In this document: positions 14,308 through 23,204 of the stretch, piece after piece
How the letters are laid out: every line of letters starts with the position of its first letter
How positions within the stretch are numbered: position 1 is the first letter of the stretch
Source: Candidatus Eiseniibacteriota bacterium
GTDB lineage: Bacteria; Eisenbacteria; RBG-16-71-46; CAIMUX01
DNA length: 64,000 nucleotides
Assembly (NCBI GenBank): GCA_016712505.1
Contig: JADJQY010000042.1
Coordinates: forward strand, 186,001-250,000
Direction: 5' to 3'
Position numbers and translations under genes: made by a program
The notes under the pieces: model-generated
Databases searched by the model: none
What the model was told of the DNA's origin: nothing
What the model saw: the letters and a program-made list of their open reading frames with translations, nothing else

Positions 14308-14697
14308 CTAGCTCAGCCGCTCCAGCTGCCCCTTCCGCTTCACGATGTTCTTGTAGTCCCACTGGACGGTGCGCGACTTCCGCAGCCAGCGCGCGAGCAG
14401 TTTGATGTCGACTTGATCAGCACTGGTGTACCGGGCCTCGGCGGCCTTGAACTTGCCTTCGTCGGTGAGGCCGGGCAATTCGAACGATTGACCGCTCCAG
14501 AAGAGGAGACGGATACAGCCTTTGAGCTTGCTGTAGCCGACGATGGGGTTGCCGCCCAAGAACCAGACGGGGTGGGCGTGCCAGATCTTGTTCTCGGCCT
14601 TGGGGAGATGGCGGTCGATCTCGGAAGCGAGGAGATCGCAGATCTCGCGATCGCCGCTGGCCTGGGACTGGTTGTACTGGACGGTGTCGGGGTGCAT
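14308..14697 (-). CDS. DUF1801 (YdhG-like) domain protein
   Basis: A cytosolic protein of 129 residues. DREICDLLASEIDRHLPKAENKIWHAHPVWFLGGNPIVGY and the later LLFWSGQSFE and KFKAAEARYTSADQVD match the DUF1801 alpha/beta fold. I chose the ATG at 14697 because family similarity starts there; the open frame continues to 14913 without resemblance. Some members are linked to iron handling, but the function is not established. It stands alone between small antitoxin genes. The reading frame is intact. Confidence 0.75.
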   Translation of the reverse strand: MHPDTVQYNQSQASGDREICDLLASEIDRHLPKAENKIWHAHPVWFLGGNPIVGYSKLKGCIRLLFWSGQSFELPGLTDEGKFKAAEARYTSADQVDIKLLARWLRKSRTVQWDYKNIVKRKGQLERLS

Positions 14698-14791
14698 GGG
14701 GCCTCCGGGGTTGCCTCCAATCCGGGCGCTTGGCAGACTCGCTACGGCGCGAGATTGGGATCGCGCATTATCTCCGAGGGAGAACCACGGA

Positions 14792-15040
14792 ATGAAGACT
14801 CGTTTGATTCGGATCGGAAGTTCTCGATGCGTCGTCTTGCCAGAGCCCCTGATCCATGCGGCTGCATTGCGAGCTGAGGTGGAGCTGTGGGTGCAAGGTC
14901 GTACGATCGTCATTCAGACGACCGGCCGGCCGCGGATGGGCTGGGCGGCGGCCGCGAAACGGTTGCGCGCCCGGGGCGAGGCGAAACTCCTCCATCCGCC
15001 TACGGGGTCGCGATTCGATCGTGACGGGTGGGCTTGGTGA
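14792..15040 (+). CDS. MazE-like AbrB-fold antitoxin, no toxin partner
   Basis: A protein of 82 residues. KTRLIRIGSSRCVVLPEPLI is the swapped-hairpin AbrB/MazE DNA-binding domain. The tail (RPRMGWAAAAKRLRARGE and RFDRDGWAW) matches the toxin-binding end of chromosomal MazE-type antitoxins. A GAGGGAG ribosome-binding site precedes the ATG. No MazF gene follows; the next gene is a Nudix hydrolase on the other strand. It is therefore an orphan antitoxin or a stand-alone regulator. Confidence 0.75.
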   Translation: MKTRLIRIGSSRCVVLPEPLIHAAALRAEVELWVQGRTIVIQTTGRPRMGWAAAAKRLRARGEAKLLHPPTGSRFDRDGWAW

Positions 15041-15109
15041 GTCGCGCGAGTTGCTGAACGCAGGTCTGTAGCATTCGACGGGCCGCGGCCGCCCGGCACG
15101 CGCACCGGC

Positions 15110-15565
15110 CTACCAGAAATCCATCCTACGCAGCGGGAGGCGGACGACCGACGGAAAGCCTGCAGCGCGGTCGGTCCAGTACCGCTCGGTCATCACGGCG
15201 GGGAACACCGTCTTGTCGGCGAACTGCTCGCGGGTGAGCCAGTCGGCGTGGACGACATGCTCGCGGATCGCCTCGGGATGGCTGGTGTCGAGGGCGCCGC
15301 CGATGAGCTCACCCAGGAACCAGAACTTGACCAGGCGACACTCGGGATGGACGAGGTCCTCGATGTAGACGAGGCGGCCGACCTGGACCTCGAGGCCGGT
15401 CTCCTCCCTGACCTCGCGCGCGGCGGCCTGCTCGAGGCTTTCCTCCTCCTGGACTCCGCCTCCGGGGCAAACCCAGAAGTCGTAGGCCCCCGCCCGAGTG
15501 TGCCGGACGAAGAGATGCCGGCCGGCGTCCTCGACGATCACGCCGGCCGAGATGCGATGGAGCAC
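15110..15565 (-). CDS. Nudix hydrolase
   Basis: A protein of 151 residues with an intact Nudix box at residues 36-58 (G-x5-E-x7-REVREETGL). It hydrolyses a nucleoside diphosphate linked to another moiety. The substrate cannot be told from sequence, although WVCPGGGVQEEES and EDLVHPECRLVKFWFLGE are typical of small MutT-like or ADP-ribose-type family members. It is a single gene whose upstream region is shared with the secreted protein that starts at 15881. Confidence 0.85.
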   Translation of the reverse strand: MLHRISAGVIVEDAGRHLFVRHTRAGAYDFWVCPGGGVQEEESLEQAAAREVREETGLEVQVGRLVYIEDLVHPECRLVKFWFLGELIGGALDTSHPEAIREHVVHADWLTREQFADKTVFPAVMTERYWTDRAAGFPSVVRLPLRRMDFW

Positions 15566-15880
15566 GCTGCCTCCTCCCGATTACCGCACATATAGTAAGG
15601 ACGCCACCCTATCCCAGATGCCGACCGAAGGTCCACGGATCGGCGTCGACGCCGCATCTAAGACATGCAACCGTATTTACGACAAAACGATATAAAAATT
15701 CATCCCAAAGTGATGCTAGCCGGAACGGGCGATGCCAAGAATCTTTGCAGTCGCTGTCCATAACCGAACGCGCTTTCCGCGGATCCAGTCGACGGTAGAC
15801 GGAGGCCAGAGGGTCCCCGTTGTCCCACCGGAGCAACCAGATGCGGTCCTTCGGGGCCAGGAACGCAGAAAGGCAAGATC
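15566..15880. promoter_or_regulatory. Divergent intergenic region
   Basis: This 315-nt gap separates the Nudix gene (leftward) from the secreted lectin-like gene (rightward). It includes a short AT-rich island at about 15670-15715 (ACGATATAAAAATTCAT), which stands out in GC-rich surroundings and is a plausible promoter zone. No coding signal or RNA gene was recognised. Confidence 0.35.
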
Positions 15881-17062
15881 ATGCATCGCTTCACCGCCAC
15901 CTCCTTCGCGCTCGCTCTCCTTCTGGGGACGGGCATCGCCCGGGCTCAGGGTCCGCAGGCGTTTACCGTGACCATCGACGCTTCGACCGTGCAGCCGGTT
16001 GCGACGGGGTTCATCCCGACGGAGTCGGACGGCAGCGTGATCATCCTCGCGAATGGGTGCGCGCAGACCCACGACGGAGGAGTGCGAATGGACCGGTCGT
16101 TCTTCAACGCGTCCGGGATGGTACGCCTGCAGGTTGCGGGACAGCCGGGCCCGACGGACATGCCGTGGGGCGCACTCATGGGCGGGTTCAACACCGACAT
16201 GGCGACCTACCGCTACCTGGGTCGTCAGGGGGCAGTGGAGCTGATCGCCCCGAATGTCGGCCAGGAGCTCTACGTCGCGCTCAATGTCTCGGCGGTGAAC
16301 CTGCCGAACATGACCGGTCAGATCACGGCGACGATCATCTATCTGCCGCCGGGATCGAGCAACGTGGCCCAGATCGACATCGACAACACCAGCCCGCACA
16401 ACAACCCCACGGGACTGATCGCGGGCGCAAACGATGAGTTCATCGTTCTGAGTCAGGGAGCGCTGCGCAACTCGGCCCGGTTCATCAGCCCGTTCTCCGG
16501 GAGCTGGTTCGGCTCGGACGGACACCCGGGGCTGATCGCGGTGGCGCGGCCGCACCAGGCCGCTCCATACGGCGCGGCGTTCGGGGCGTACGCCGGCGGG
16601 GTGGGAACCGGCTTCAACCTCGCCGACGGTGGTTGCTGGGAGTCGCAGCCGGCCGACGTGGGCCAGGAGCTGACCCTCTACCTGAACGTGCCGGCGGCTG
16701 ACATGCCGAACCTGGAAGGGAGCCTGCACCTCACGGTGATTCAGGTGCCGGGCTTCACCTCGGCGGTCGATGGTGGCCTGGAATCGCGCGGGCTGGGACT
16801 GACCAGCGGTCCGAATCCGACCCGGGACACGACGACGCTGCGCTTCACCACCACGCAGGCTGAGTCGGCCCTGCTGCGGATCTGCGACGTCAGCGGTCGG
16901 TGGGTGCGGACCTTGGTGAACGACGAGCTTCCGGCGGGCGCGCAGTCGATCGCCTGGGACGGTCGCGACGACTCGGGCCGCTCCCTGCCGGCCGGCACCT
17001 ACTTCTGCCAGCTCTCGACGAGCGAAGGGTCGCGCACGGCACGGGTGGTTCTCTCCCGATAG
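15881..17062 (+). CDS. Secreted protein with two PA-IL-like beta-sandwich repeats and FlgD-like C-terminus
   Basis: A protein of 393 residues. A signal peptide (FALALLLGTGIARAQG) is followed by two similar units of about 130 residues. Each has a Val/Ile-rich start, an internal GALMGGF/GAAFGAY segment and an end like LYVALNVSAVNLPNMTGQIT or LTLYLNVPAADMPNLEGSLH. The pattern resembles the LecA (PA-IL) galactophilic lectin/CBM sandwich; this is a fold-level guess. The last 90 residues are an FlgD-type Ig domain (ICDVSGRWVRTLV, SLPAGTYFCQL) ending VVLSR, a tail shared with other secreted proteins in the window. An AAAGG ribosome-binding site precedes the ATG. Confidence 0.7.
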   Translation: MHRFTATSFALALLLGTGIARAQGPQAFTVTIDASTVQPVATGFIPTESDGSVIILANGCAQTHDGGVRMDRSFFNASGMVRLQVAGQPGPTDMPWGALMGGFNTDMATYRYLGRQGAVELIAPNVGQELYVALNVSAVNLPNMTGQITATIIYLPPGSSNVAQIDIDNTSPHNNPTGLIAGANDEFIVLSQGALRNSARFISPFSGSWFGSDGHPGLIAVARPHQAAPYGAAFGAYAGGVGTGFNLADGGCWESQPADVGQELTLYLNVPAADMPNLEGSLHLTVIQVPGFTSAVDGGLESRGLGLTSGPNPTRDTTTLRFTTTQAESALLRICDVSGRWVRTLVNDELPAGAQSIAWDGRDDSGRSLPAGTYFCQLSTSEGSRTARVVLSR

Positions 17063-17111
17063 ATCGCACGCCGTCGGCCCAAGGGCGGGCGGGGATGGAT
17101 CGGTCTCGTGA

Positions 17112-17142
17112 CGGGGCTCCAGCCGAATCGGTTGGAGCCCCG
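17112..17142. terminator. Bidirectional hairpin between convergent genes
   Basis: CGGGGCTCCA (17112-17121) and TGGAGCCCCG (17133-17142) form a perfect 10-bp stem, with CCGA/TCGG extending the pairing in the loop. It lies after the secreted lectin-like gene and after higA, which converge here. There is no long T tract. Confidence 0.6.
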
Positions 17143-17212
17143 CAGCGATTTCTGGGGATCCGAGCTGTGAACCACCCGTCGTTGCCCCCTGGATCGGGGC
17201 CGTGGACAGGTC

Positions 17213-17536
17213 CTAGGCGGACCGCTTCGCCGGGGCGGAGCCACCGGCCCACGGCTTGATGGAACGAAGTGCATCCTTGAGTTCTTCCGCCGCTACCTCG
17301 GTGTCGAACGCCGCCTGAGCCCGGAGCCAGTACCCGTTCGACAGGCCGAAGAAGCGGCACAGACGCAAGTCGGTGTCGGCGGTAACTGCCCGTCGACCGG
17401 CGACGATTTCCCCGATCCGCTGGGCCGGAACACCGATCTCCTTGGCCAACCGATACTTCGTGATCCCCATCGGGTTCAGGAACTCCTCCAGCAGCAATTC
17501 CCCTGGGGTCACTGGATCCAACCGCTTCCTCGACAT
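17213..17536 (-). CDS. higA: HigA-family antitoxin
   Basis: An XRE-type helix-turn-helix antitoxin of 107 residues (LDPVTPGELLLEEFLNPMG, KYRLAKEIGVPAQRIGEIV, ANGR-like VAGRRAVTADTDLRLCRFFG). It neutralises HigB and represses its own operon. The ATG at 17536 follows a GAGGAG ribosome-binding site that overlaps the end of higB. The order is toxin first, then antitoxin, as usual for hig modules. Confidence 0.88.
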   Translation of the reverse strand: MSRKRLDPVTPGELLLEEFLNPMGITKYRLAKEIGVPAQRIGEIVAGRRAVTADTDLRLCRFFGLSNGYWLRAQAAFDTEVAAEELKDALRSIKPWAGGSAPAKRSA

Positions 17537-17543
17537 CAGCTCC

Positions 17544-17822
17544 TCAATGGTAGTCGACGATTTCCACGTCCGCCGCACCAGCGGCGGTCCACCGAAAACA
17601 GATCCGAAACTGATCGTTGATCCGAATGCTGTGCTGCCCGGCCCGATCTCCCTGCAACGCCTCCAAGCGGTTTCCCGGAGGCACGCGGAGATCGCTGAGA
17701 GAATCCGCAATTTCGAGCTGACGAAGTTTTCGCCGGGCGACACTGGAGATCGCGCCGAACCGGGCGACCCGATTTCCGCCTGCGAGGCGGGACGTATCCC
17801 GGTCACGGAACGATACGATCAT
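17544..17822 (-). CDS. higB: HigB-family toxin
   Basis: A RelE-superfamily mRNA interferase of 92 residues from the ATG at 17822. KLRQLEIADSLSDLRVPPGNRLEAL and GQHSIRINDQFRICFRW match the HigB/GraT core with its conserved basic and aromatic residues. The stop lies 7 nt before higA. The frame is intact, so this is the only complete toxin-antitoxin pair in the window. It is transcribed away from the PP2C phosphatase gene. Confidence 0.88.
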   Translation of the reverse strand: MIVSFRDRDTSRLAGGNRVARFGAISSVARRKLRQLEIADSLSDLRVPPGNRLEALQGDRAGQHSIRINDQFRICFRWTAAGAADVEIVDYH

Positions 17823-17927
17823 GCCTCGATGATCTCGCCGGACGATAATAACGTCAACCAGGATGAGTTGCGATCGGTCGAATTCCCTCCTCCACCGTTC
17901 CCAGGGGCTGGAGTACACTGCCAGCCG

Positions 17928-20528
17928 ATGTTTGGAGCCCCGCTACATTTCGCAACCCTGGTGGTCCTCCTCGCCTGGCTGCGGTTTCGGCCTCGGATGT
18001 CGTTCCGCCGATTGATGACGCTTTGGTGGACGGGGATCGTCCTCTCGCGCATCGCGCCGCCGCTGCTCTCCGATGGTCTGGCGCGGGTGTTCGGTGCGGA
18101 ATCGATGTTCGCCGGACGTCTGATGGCTGCGATCTACTGGGCGGGGGCGGTCTGCATCCTGCGGGCCTGCTTCGGACTGGCGAACTGGGAACGACCGTGG
18201 CGGAAGCGGACTCGCTTCGCCGCCGCCATGGCGATTCTGGCTGCGCTGATTTCCGCCGGAAAAGAGGTCGCCGGCGTTCCGCTCATGTCGACCTTGGGGG
18301 CGCTCTTCCTCTTCTCCGCGCGCTGGCGGATGCAACTGGGTGCCTCGGGGCTGATCTTCGCGGCCTTCACCGGCCTGGTCTCGTTCTTTCTCTCGATTCT
18401 CTCCTTCAGCGAGCGGGACGGGTTGCAGTCGATTCCGACCGAGGGCGCCCACGTGTCCCTGACCGGGATGGCGCAAGGTGTAGGGATGATCTACGGCGCC
18501 GTCGCGCTCTTCGCCTCCTCGACCCGGATCCATCTCTCGATTCGACGCGTCGGCCGACGCCTGGTGGTCTCGCACCTCCTGGCGGGAGTGGTGCCGGTCG
18601 TCGTCTCGGCCCTCTTCCTACTGCTCGCCGGGAGCCTCTACCTCTCGACCTACCGGGGGCAGATCGGGCATCGCTACCTCAGCACGCTCTCGCGCGACGC
18701 GGGCGAGACGATCGTGCGGGGACTGGAGCGTGAGGGTCAGCCGCCGGTGCAGGTGTTCCCCTTCCCCGCCGCCCGACAGAGCCTGCTGATTCTGCGCGAG
18801 GGGAACCCGATCGAGATCCGCGGCGCGGCGATCCCCTTCTCCCCGGAGGCACTGCTCTCGGTCTCGGATCGTACGCCTGAGGTGCCGCTGGTCTGGGATC
18901 GCCAGAGCCTCTACCTTCGAGCGCGGGTCGATACCGTGCAGAACGGGCGTCCGGTGCGGTACGAGGCGCTGGCCCGCATCGATTCGGTCGACATCGCGCG
19001 CATCGCTTCCTTCGTCGGTACGCCGATCCAGATCGCCCCGGGGATGATCGTGCGGCGCCACAAAGGAGGGATTCAGCTCTCCGGCGAAGACGACGCGGAT
19101 TCCCTCCTCACCACCCGCTCGAAGCTCGACAGCCTGGCCTCACGCCAGCCGGTGTCCCTCTCGGCCGAAGAGCTGGCGCAGCGAGAGCGCGAGGCGGAGA
19201 TCCGTCGCCTGGACGATCTCTCGGAGCTGCTCGAGGATCGCGCGGACAGCCTGGAAGAGCTCGAGGGGGACGCAGCGCTGGAGGGAAAGCGCCTCGCGGC
19301 GCAGTCCGAGAGCCTGGCCGGCGAGGTCGAACGACTCCGCGACGAGCGTCCGCGCCGCCGCACCAGCCTCGGACCTTCGGTCACCGAGTCGGGGCGCCTC
19401 CCGGGCGGGACGGTCGTCCCTTGCCTCCGCCTGCGCGAAGGACAGTTCACCGCGGGCGAGGTGCCGGTTCTGGCCAATGCCTCGCTGGCCGAGATCGTGA
19501 CCGCGCTCTTCAACATCGCCCGGGAGAATCCGCTCGCCACCGTGGCGCTGGTCGCGCTCGCCTTCCTCGCCGTGCTTCTCGGCGGAGCGATCGCCATCGC
19601 GACCAACATGGTGGCCACGATGGTTCGCTCGGTGACCCGCGCAGTCACCGTCCTCAAGGAGGCGACCGCCGCGATCGGTGAGGGGCGCCTCGATCATCGC
19701 ATCAAGGTGGAGGGCCAGGACGAGCTGTGGAGCGTGGCGTCGTCGTTCAACGAGATGGCCGCTGGACTGGAGCGGGTCCGATCGATGGAGCTCCAGAACC
19801 AGCGCCTGGAGCAGGAACTGGCGCTGGCGCGGGAGATCCAGCATCGCCTGCTCCCGGCCGCCCCACCCAATGTCCCGGAGTTCGACATTGCGGGAATCAG
19901 CATCTCCGCGCGCGAGGTGGGCGGAGACTACTTCGACTATCTCTACCTCGAGGACGGCCTGATCGGGATCGCAGTGGCCGACGTGAGCGGCAAGGGGGCC
20001 GCAGCGGCGCTTCTGATGTCGAGCTTCCGCGCTTCGCTCCGAAGCTACGACCTCGCCACCTTGGGTCCGGCCGAGACCCTTTCGCGGCTGAACAAGTTCG
20101 TCCACGGCAGCGTCACGCCGGGGAAGTTCATCACTGCGTTCCTTGGTGTGCTGAACCCGGTCACCGGCGACCTGCGCTACTCCTGCGCGGGCCACGAACC
20201 GCCGATCGTCGTCTCGTCGGACGGGAGCACGGAAATGCTGAGCGCGGGTGGTCTGGTCCTGGGATTGTTCCCCAATGCGACCTACGAGGAAGCGACCTCC
20301 AAGCTCCCGAAGGACTCGCTCCTCGCGGTCTTCACCGACGGCGTGACCGAGGCCCAGAGCCCTGATGGCGAGTTCTACGGCGACACGCGCCTGATGGCCG
20401 CCCTGCTCGACGACCGGGGCGTCGCCTCGAAACCGCTGCTCGACAAATTCGTCCGCACGCTGAAGGACTTTGCCGGCGGGGCGGCCCAGTTCGATGACAT
20501 CACCATGGTCCTGGCGCGCAGAAAGTAG
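17928..20528 (+). CDS. Membrane-bound SpoIIE/RsbU-type PP2C phosphatase with HAMP domain
   Basis: A protein of 866 residues, reading from the ATG at 17928; upstream in-frame sequence overlaps higB. About seven hydrophobic helices occupy the first ~210 residues. A large extracytoplasmic region with a coiled-coil (about 390-480) follows, then a transmembrane segment (PLATVALVALAFLAVLLGGA), a HAMP linker (IGEGRLDHRIKVEGQDE) and a PP2C domain (EIQHRLLP, EVGGDYFDY, VADVSGKGAAAALLM, FTDGVTEAQ). Such proteins dephosphorylate anti-sigma antagonists in partner-switching pathways. No anti-sigma factor is adjacent. egtB follows after 21 nt and may be co-transcribed. Confidence 0.85.
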   Translation: MFGAPLHFATLVVLLAWLRFRPRMSFRRLMTLWWTGIVLSRIAPPLLSDGLARVFGAESMFAGRLMAAIYWAGAVCILRACFGLANWERPWRKRTRFAAAMAILAALISAGKEVAGVPLMSTLGALFLFSARWRMQLGASGLIFAAFTGLVSFFLSILSFSERDGLQSIPTEGAHVSLTGMAQGVGMIYGAVALFASSTRIHLSIRRVGRRLVVSHLLAGVVPVVVSALFLLLAGSLYLSTYRGQIGHRYLSTLSRDAGETIVRGLEREGQPPVQVFPFPAARQSLLILREGNPIEIRGAAIPFSPEALLSVSDRTPEVPLVWDRQSLYLRARVDTVQNGRPVRYEALARIDSVDIARIASFVGTPIQIAPGMIVRRHKGGIQLSGEDDADSLLTTRSKLDSLASRQPVSLSAEELAQREREAEIRRLDDLSELLEDRADSLEELEGDAALEGKRLAAQSESLAGEVERLRDERPRRRTSLGPSVTESGRLPGGTVVPCLRLREGQFTAGEVPVLANASLAEIVTALFNIARENPLATVALVALAFLAVLLGGAIAIATNMVATMVRSVTRAVTVLKEATAAIGEGRLDHRIKVEGQDELWSVASSFNEMAAGLERVRSMELQNQRLEQELALAREIQHRLLPAAPPNVPEFDIAGISISAREVGGDYFDYLYLEDGLIGIAVADVSGKGAAAALLMSSFRASLRSYDLATLGPAETLSRLNKFVHGSVTPGKFITAFLGVLNPVTGDLRYSCAGHEPPIVVSSDGSTEMLSAGGLVLGLFPNATYEEATSKLPKDSLLAVFTDGVTEAQSPDGEFYGDTRLMAALLDDRGVASKPLLDKFVRTLKDFAGGAAQFDDITMVLARRK

Positions 20529-20549
20529 CCGCGGGCCCCGGGAGGCAGG

Positions 20550-21836
20550 ATGGACCGCCTCGAGTTGCTCCAGACCTATCGCGCGGTGCGCGCCCAGACG
20601 ACCTTTCTCGCCGACCGTCTGGCACCCGAGGATTGCACCGCGCAGAGCATGCCGGACGCGAGTCCGGTCAAATGGCATCTGGCCCACACCAGTTGGTTCT
20701 TCGAAACCTTCGTGCTGACCGAGGGGCCGATCGAGCATCGCCCCTTCGATCCGGCCTACGCCTATCTGTTCAACTCCTACTACAACGCGATCGGTGAGCA
20801 GTACCCGCGAGCGCGGCGCGGGTTGATCACCCGACCGGGCCTGGACGAGGTGCTGCGCTTCCGCGCGCATGTCGACACCGGGATGGAGCGGCTGCTGCAC
20901 GAGTGCGAGGACCAGTCCCTGGCCTCCCTTGCCCCGGTGATCGAGTTGGGCATCAACCACGAAGAGCAACACCAGGAGCTGATCCTCACCGACCTCAAAC
21001 ATCTCCTGGCGCAGAACCCCCTCGCTCCGCGCTACGCGGATGCGCCTCCCCCGGAGATCTCGCAGCCCACGCCGCTCGGATTCGTTTCCTTCGCCGGCGG
21101 TCTAGTCGAAGTCGGAGACGCGAACGAGGGCGGATTCGCCTTTGACAATGAGCGCCCGCGGCACAAGGTCTGGCTCGAACCGTTCTCGGTGGCCAATCGG
21201 CTCTCGACCTGCGGCGAGTACCTGGAGTTCATGCAGGATGGCGGCTACGAACGCCCGGAGCTCTGGCTCTCCGAAGGCTGGAACCTCTGCCACTCGCGCG
21301 GCTGGACCGCTCCGCTCTACTGGAAGAGGCGCGATGATGGCTGGCGCCACTTCACCCTCACCGGGATGCGCCGCGTCGATCTGAACGAGCCGATCTGTCA
21401 CCTGAGCTTGTTCGAGGCTGACGCCTTCGCCCGCTGGTCGGGGGCGCGGCTCCCGACCGAAGCGGAGTGGGAGTGCAGCGCGGTCGCGCAGGGGCACGGA
21501 GAGCACTTCGCCCCCAGCCCGGCGCTCCATCCCCGGGCGCTGCGGCGCATCTCCCCCGGCGGGCAGACCGCGGGACCGGGAGAGGTCGCGGGCGACACCC
21601 TGCATCAGATGTTCGGCGACGCCTGGGAGTGGACCGCGAGCGCCTACCTCGGGTATCCCGGTTACCGGCCGGTCGAGGGGGCGTTGGGCGAGTACAACGG
21701 GAAGTTCATGGCCAACCAGTTCGTGCTCCGCGGTGGTTCAATCGCCACGCCGCGACGTCACTTCCGGCCGACCTACCGGAACTTCTTCCCGGCGGATGCG
21801 CGCTGGCAGTTCACGGGGGTGCGGTTGGGGCGGTAG
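20550..21836 (+). CDS. egtB: Ergothioneine synthase EgtB (iron-dependent sulfoxide synthase)
   Basis: A protein of 428 residues, full length for the family. It couples trimethylhistidine with gamma-glutamylcysteine or cysteine, using O2 and Fe(II). The N-terminal DinB-like domain supplies three iron ligands: His46 in HLAHTSWF, and His137 and His141 in NHEEQHQE. The C-terminal FGE-sulfatase domain shows ARLPTEAEWEC, DAWEWTASAY and FVLRGGS. A GGGAGG ribosome-binding site precedes the ATG. No egtD is visible nearby. Confidence 0.92.
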   Translation: MDRLELLQTYRAVRAQTTFLADRLAPEDCTAQSMPDASPVKWHLAHTSWFFETFVLTEGPIEHRPFDPAYAYLFNSYYNAIGEQYPRARRGLITRPGLDEVLRFRAHVDTGMERLLHECEDQSLASLAPVIELGINHEEQHQELILTDLKHLLAQNPLAPRYADAPPPEISQPTPLGFVSFAGGLVEVGDANEGGFAFDNERPRHKVWLEPFSVANRLSTCGEYLEFMQDGGYERPELWLSEGWNLCHSRGWTAPLYWKRRDDGWRHFTLTGMRRVDLNEPICHLSLFEADAFARWSGARLPTEAEWECSAVAQGHGEHFAPSPALHPRALRRISPGGQTAGPGEVAGDTLHQMFGDAWEWTASAYLGYPGYRPVEGALGEYNGKFMANQFVLRGGSIATPRRHFRPTYRNFFPADARWQFTGVRLGR

Positions 21837-21849
21837 GGGAACGGGGGGG

Positions 21850-21972
21850 GAACTCGGAGAAACTCTCTGCTACCGCGCTGTCCCAGCACTTGCCAAGGCG
21901 GCTCATGCTGCAGCGGATGCCGTGTTTCTCCAGCATCCGCTGGTAGTGGTCCTCGCGCCTGTGACTAGACGT
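21850..21972 (-). pseudogene. IS3-family transposase fragment
   Basis: About 40 codons on the minus strand read YQRMLEKHGIRCSMSRLGKCWDSAVAESF, the conserved end of the DDE integrase core of IS3-type OrfB (normally HGIRCSMSRKGNCWDNAVAESFF). No terminal repeats or other parts of the element are visible, so this is a relic. Confidence 0.7.
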
Positions 21973-21998
21973 TGCCAGTGGACCTCTGACGCGACAGA

Positions 21999-23204
21999 CT
22001 ACCGCCCCGATCCCGCCGCCCCATACCGCGCCTTGACCCGACCCCAGGTCATCGGAGTGACGGCCGGTGGATTGTCCTCGCACTCCGCCCCGTAGGCGCC
22101 GACGATCTCCGTGCACGACCCGATGTCGCGGCCCCGATTCTCCGGCAGCAACGGTGAGGTCGTCGTCACCCCGTAACGCCCACCATCAAGGTCGCAGAAC
22201 TTCGGGTCGTCCCAGATCTCCTCGGCGCTGCCGTCGGGCTGCTGCCCGCAGGTACCCCACCACTGATCGCGGTGCCCGTACAGCCCGTCCGGCCAGCCAC
22301 GGTTGCCCCAGAACGCATTGCAGCGGCAGGTCACGCCGCGGAACGACCCGTCCTCTAGTAGGCCATAGCCATCGTTGTCCGCCATGACATTGGCGTACAC
22401 GTCAGCACCCCCTGTAACGACGTACAGGGCGCCTACACCGCCACGATTTCGTACGATCGTGTTCTGGAACACCTCCGCCGCGCCGACAATCGTTACCGCG
22501 GACCCATTTGGCGCTTCGTTCCCCACGAACGTGCAGCCGCTGACACTTGCCGCACCGCCGGCCGAGACATTCAACCACAGCCCGCCGCCTCCATCGCCAT
22601 AGACATCTGGTTTGCCCCCAGCGATGGTGCGATTGTTCGCGAACAACGACCGCTGAATTGACACCTCTCTGCACGATGAGACACTTAGGCCGCCACCGTT
22701 TGTACCCCACACGTTGTTGTTGTTTACAAACCGACACGACTCGACCATTACTGAATCGCACGAGATAATCAATGGGCACGTTCCGCCACCGCTACACACC
22801 ACATTGTACAACGCCGCCTTGGCAAGACGACTCAGCGACAGCAACCCAATGTTTGGTGCCCCCCCATCCACTGTAATGCTTTCAAGCAGCACCCGGCCTG
22901 CCCCATTGCCTCTGCAGTGCAAGCCCCTGGCAAGTACCACACTTCCTGCATCACCATTACCAATGATAGAGAGAGATACGCCTGCCGGAACCTGCACATG
23001 GGTATCAGCGTAGCGCCCAGGCCCCACGAAAATGGAATCGCCGCTCGCGGCCGCGAGCGCCGCCGCCGCCACCGAGGTAAAGTCCTCCGAGCCATCCAAT
23101 GCCACACGAAGCACCGCGCCGCGGGCGGGGGGCTGGAAGCCCAGCCCCACCGTGAGCAGCGCAACGATCGCGGGCAGCAAACGCCGTCCGCGCGCGTGGA
23201 TCAT
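21999..23204 (-). CDS. Secreted right-handed beta-helix protein with short WG-VK-RY tail
   Basis: A protein of 401 residues. A signal peptide (LLPAIVALLTVGLGFQPPARG) precedes a DUF1565-like start (GSEDFTSVAAAALAAASGDSIFVGPGRY) and a pectate-lyase-type beta-helix of Asn-rich coils (CRFVNNNNVWGTNGGGL, GCTFVGNEAPNGSAV). Such proteins are usually surface or extracellular; no catalytic residues are evident. The protein lacks an FlgD domain and ends TPMTWGRVKARYGAAGSGR, resembling the tails of two other secreted proteins here. Its ATG overlaps the stop of the C25-like gene (ATGA), so the two are probably co-expressed. Confidence 0.75.
   Translation of the reverse strand: MIHARGRRLLPAIVALLTVGLGFQPPARGAVLRVALDGSEDFTSVAAAALAAASGDSIFVGPGRYADTHVQVPAGVSLSIIGNGDAGSVVLARGLHCRGNGAGRVLLESITVDGGAPNIGLLSLSRLAKAALYNVVCSGGGTCPLIISCDSVMVESCRFVNNNNVWGTNGGGLSVSSCREVSIQRSLFANNRTIAGGKPDVYGDGGGGLWLNVSAGGAASVSGCTFVGNEAPNGSAVTIVGAAEVFQNTIVRNRGGVGALYVVTGGADVYANVMADNDGYGLLEDGSFRGVTCRCNAFWGNRGWPDGLYGHRDQWWGTCGQQPDGSAEEIWDDPKFCDLDGGRYGVTTTSPLLPENRGRDIGSCTEIVGAYGAECEDNPPAVTPMTWGRVKARYGAAGSGR

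Noticed and set aside
14280..14310. GTCTAAC near 14290 as a third attC or cassette boundary
   Set aside because: Only one heptamer is present; no paired R''/L''/L' arms or GTTRRRY partner could be found within 150 nt on either side.
14308..14913. Longer start (14913) for the DUF1801 gene
   Set aside because: The extra 72 residues are Ser/Arg-rich and resemble no DUF1801 start; they also overlap the upstream region of the MazE-like gene on the other strand.
19140..21002. 620-codon minus-strand open frame opposite the phosphatase and egtB
   Set aside because: It spans two well-supported plus-strand genes and shows no recognisable domain, so it is a codon-usage shadow.
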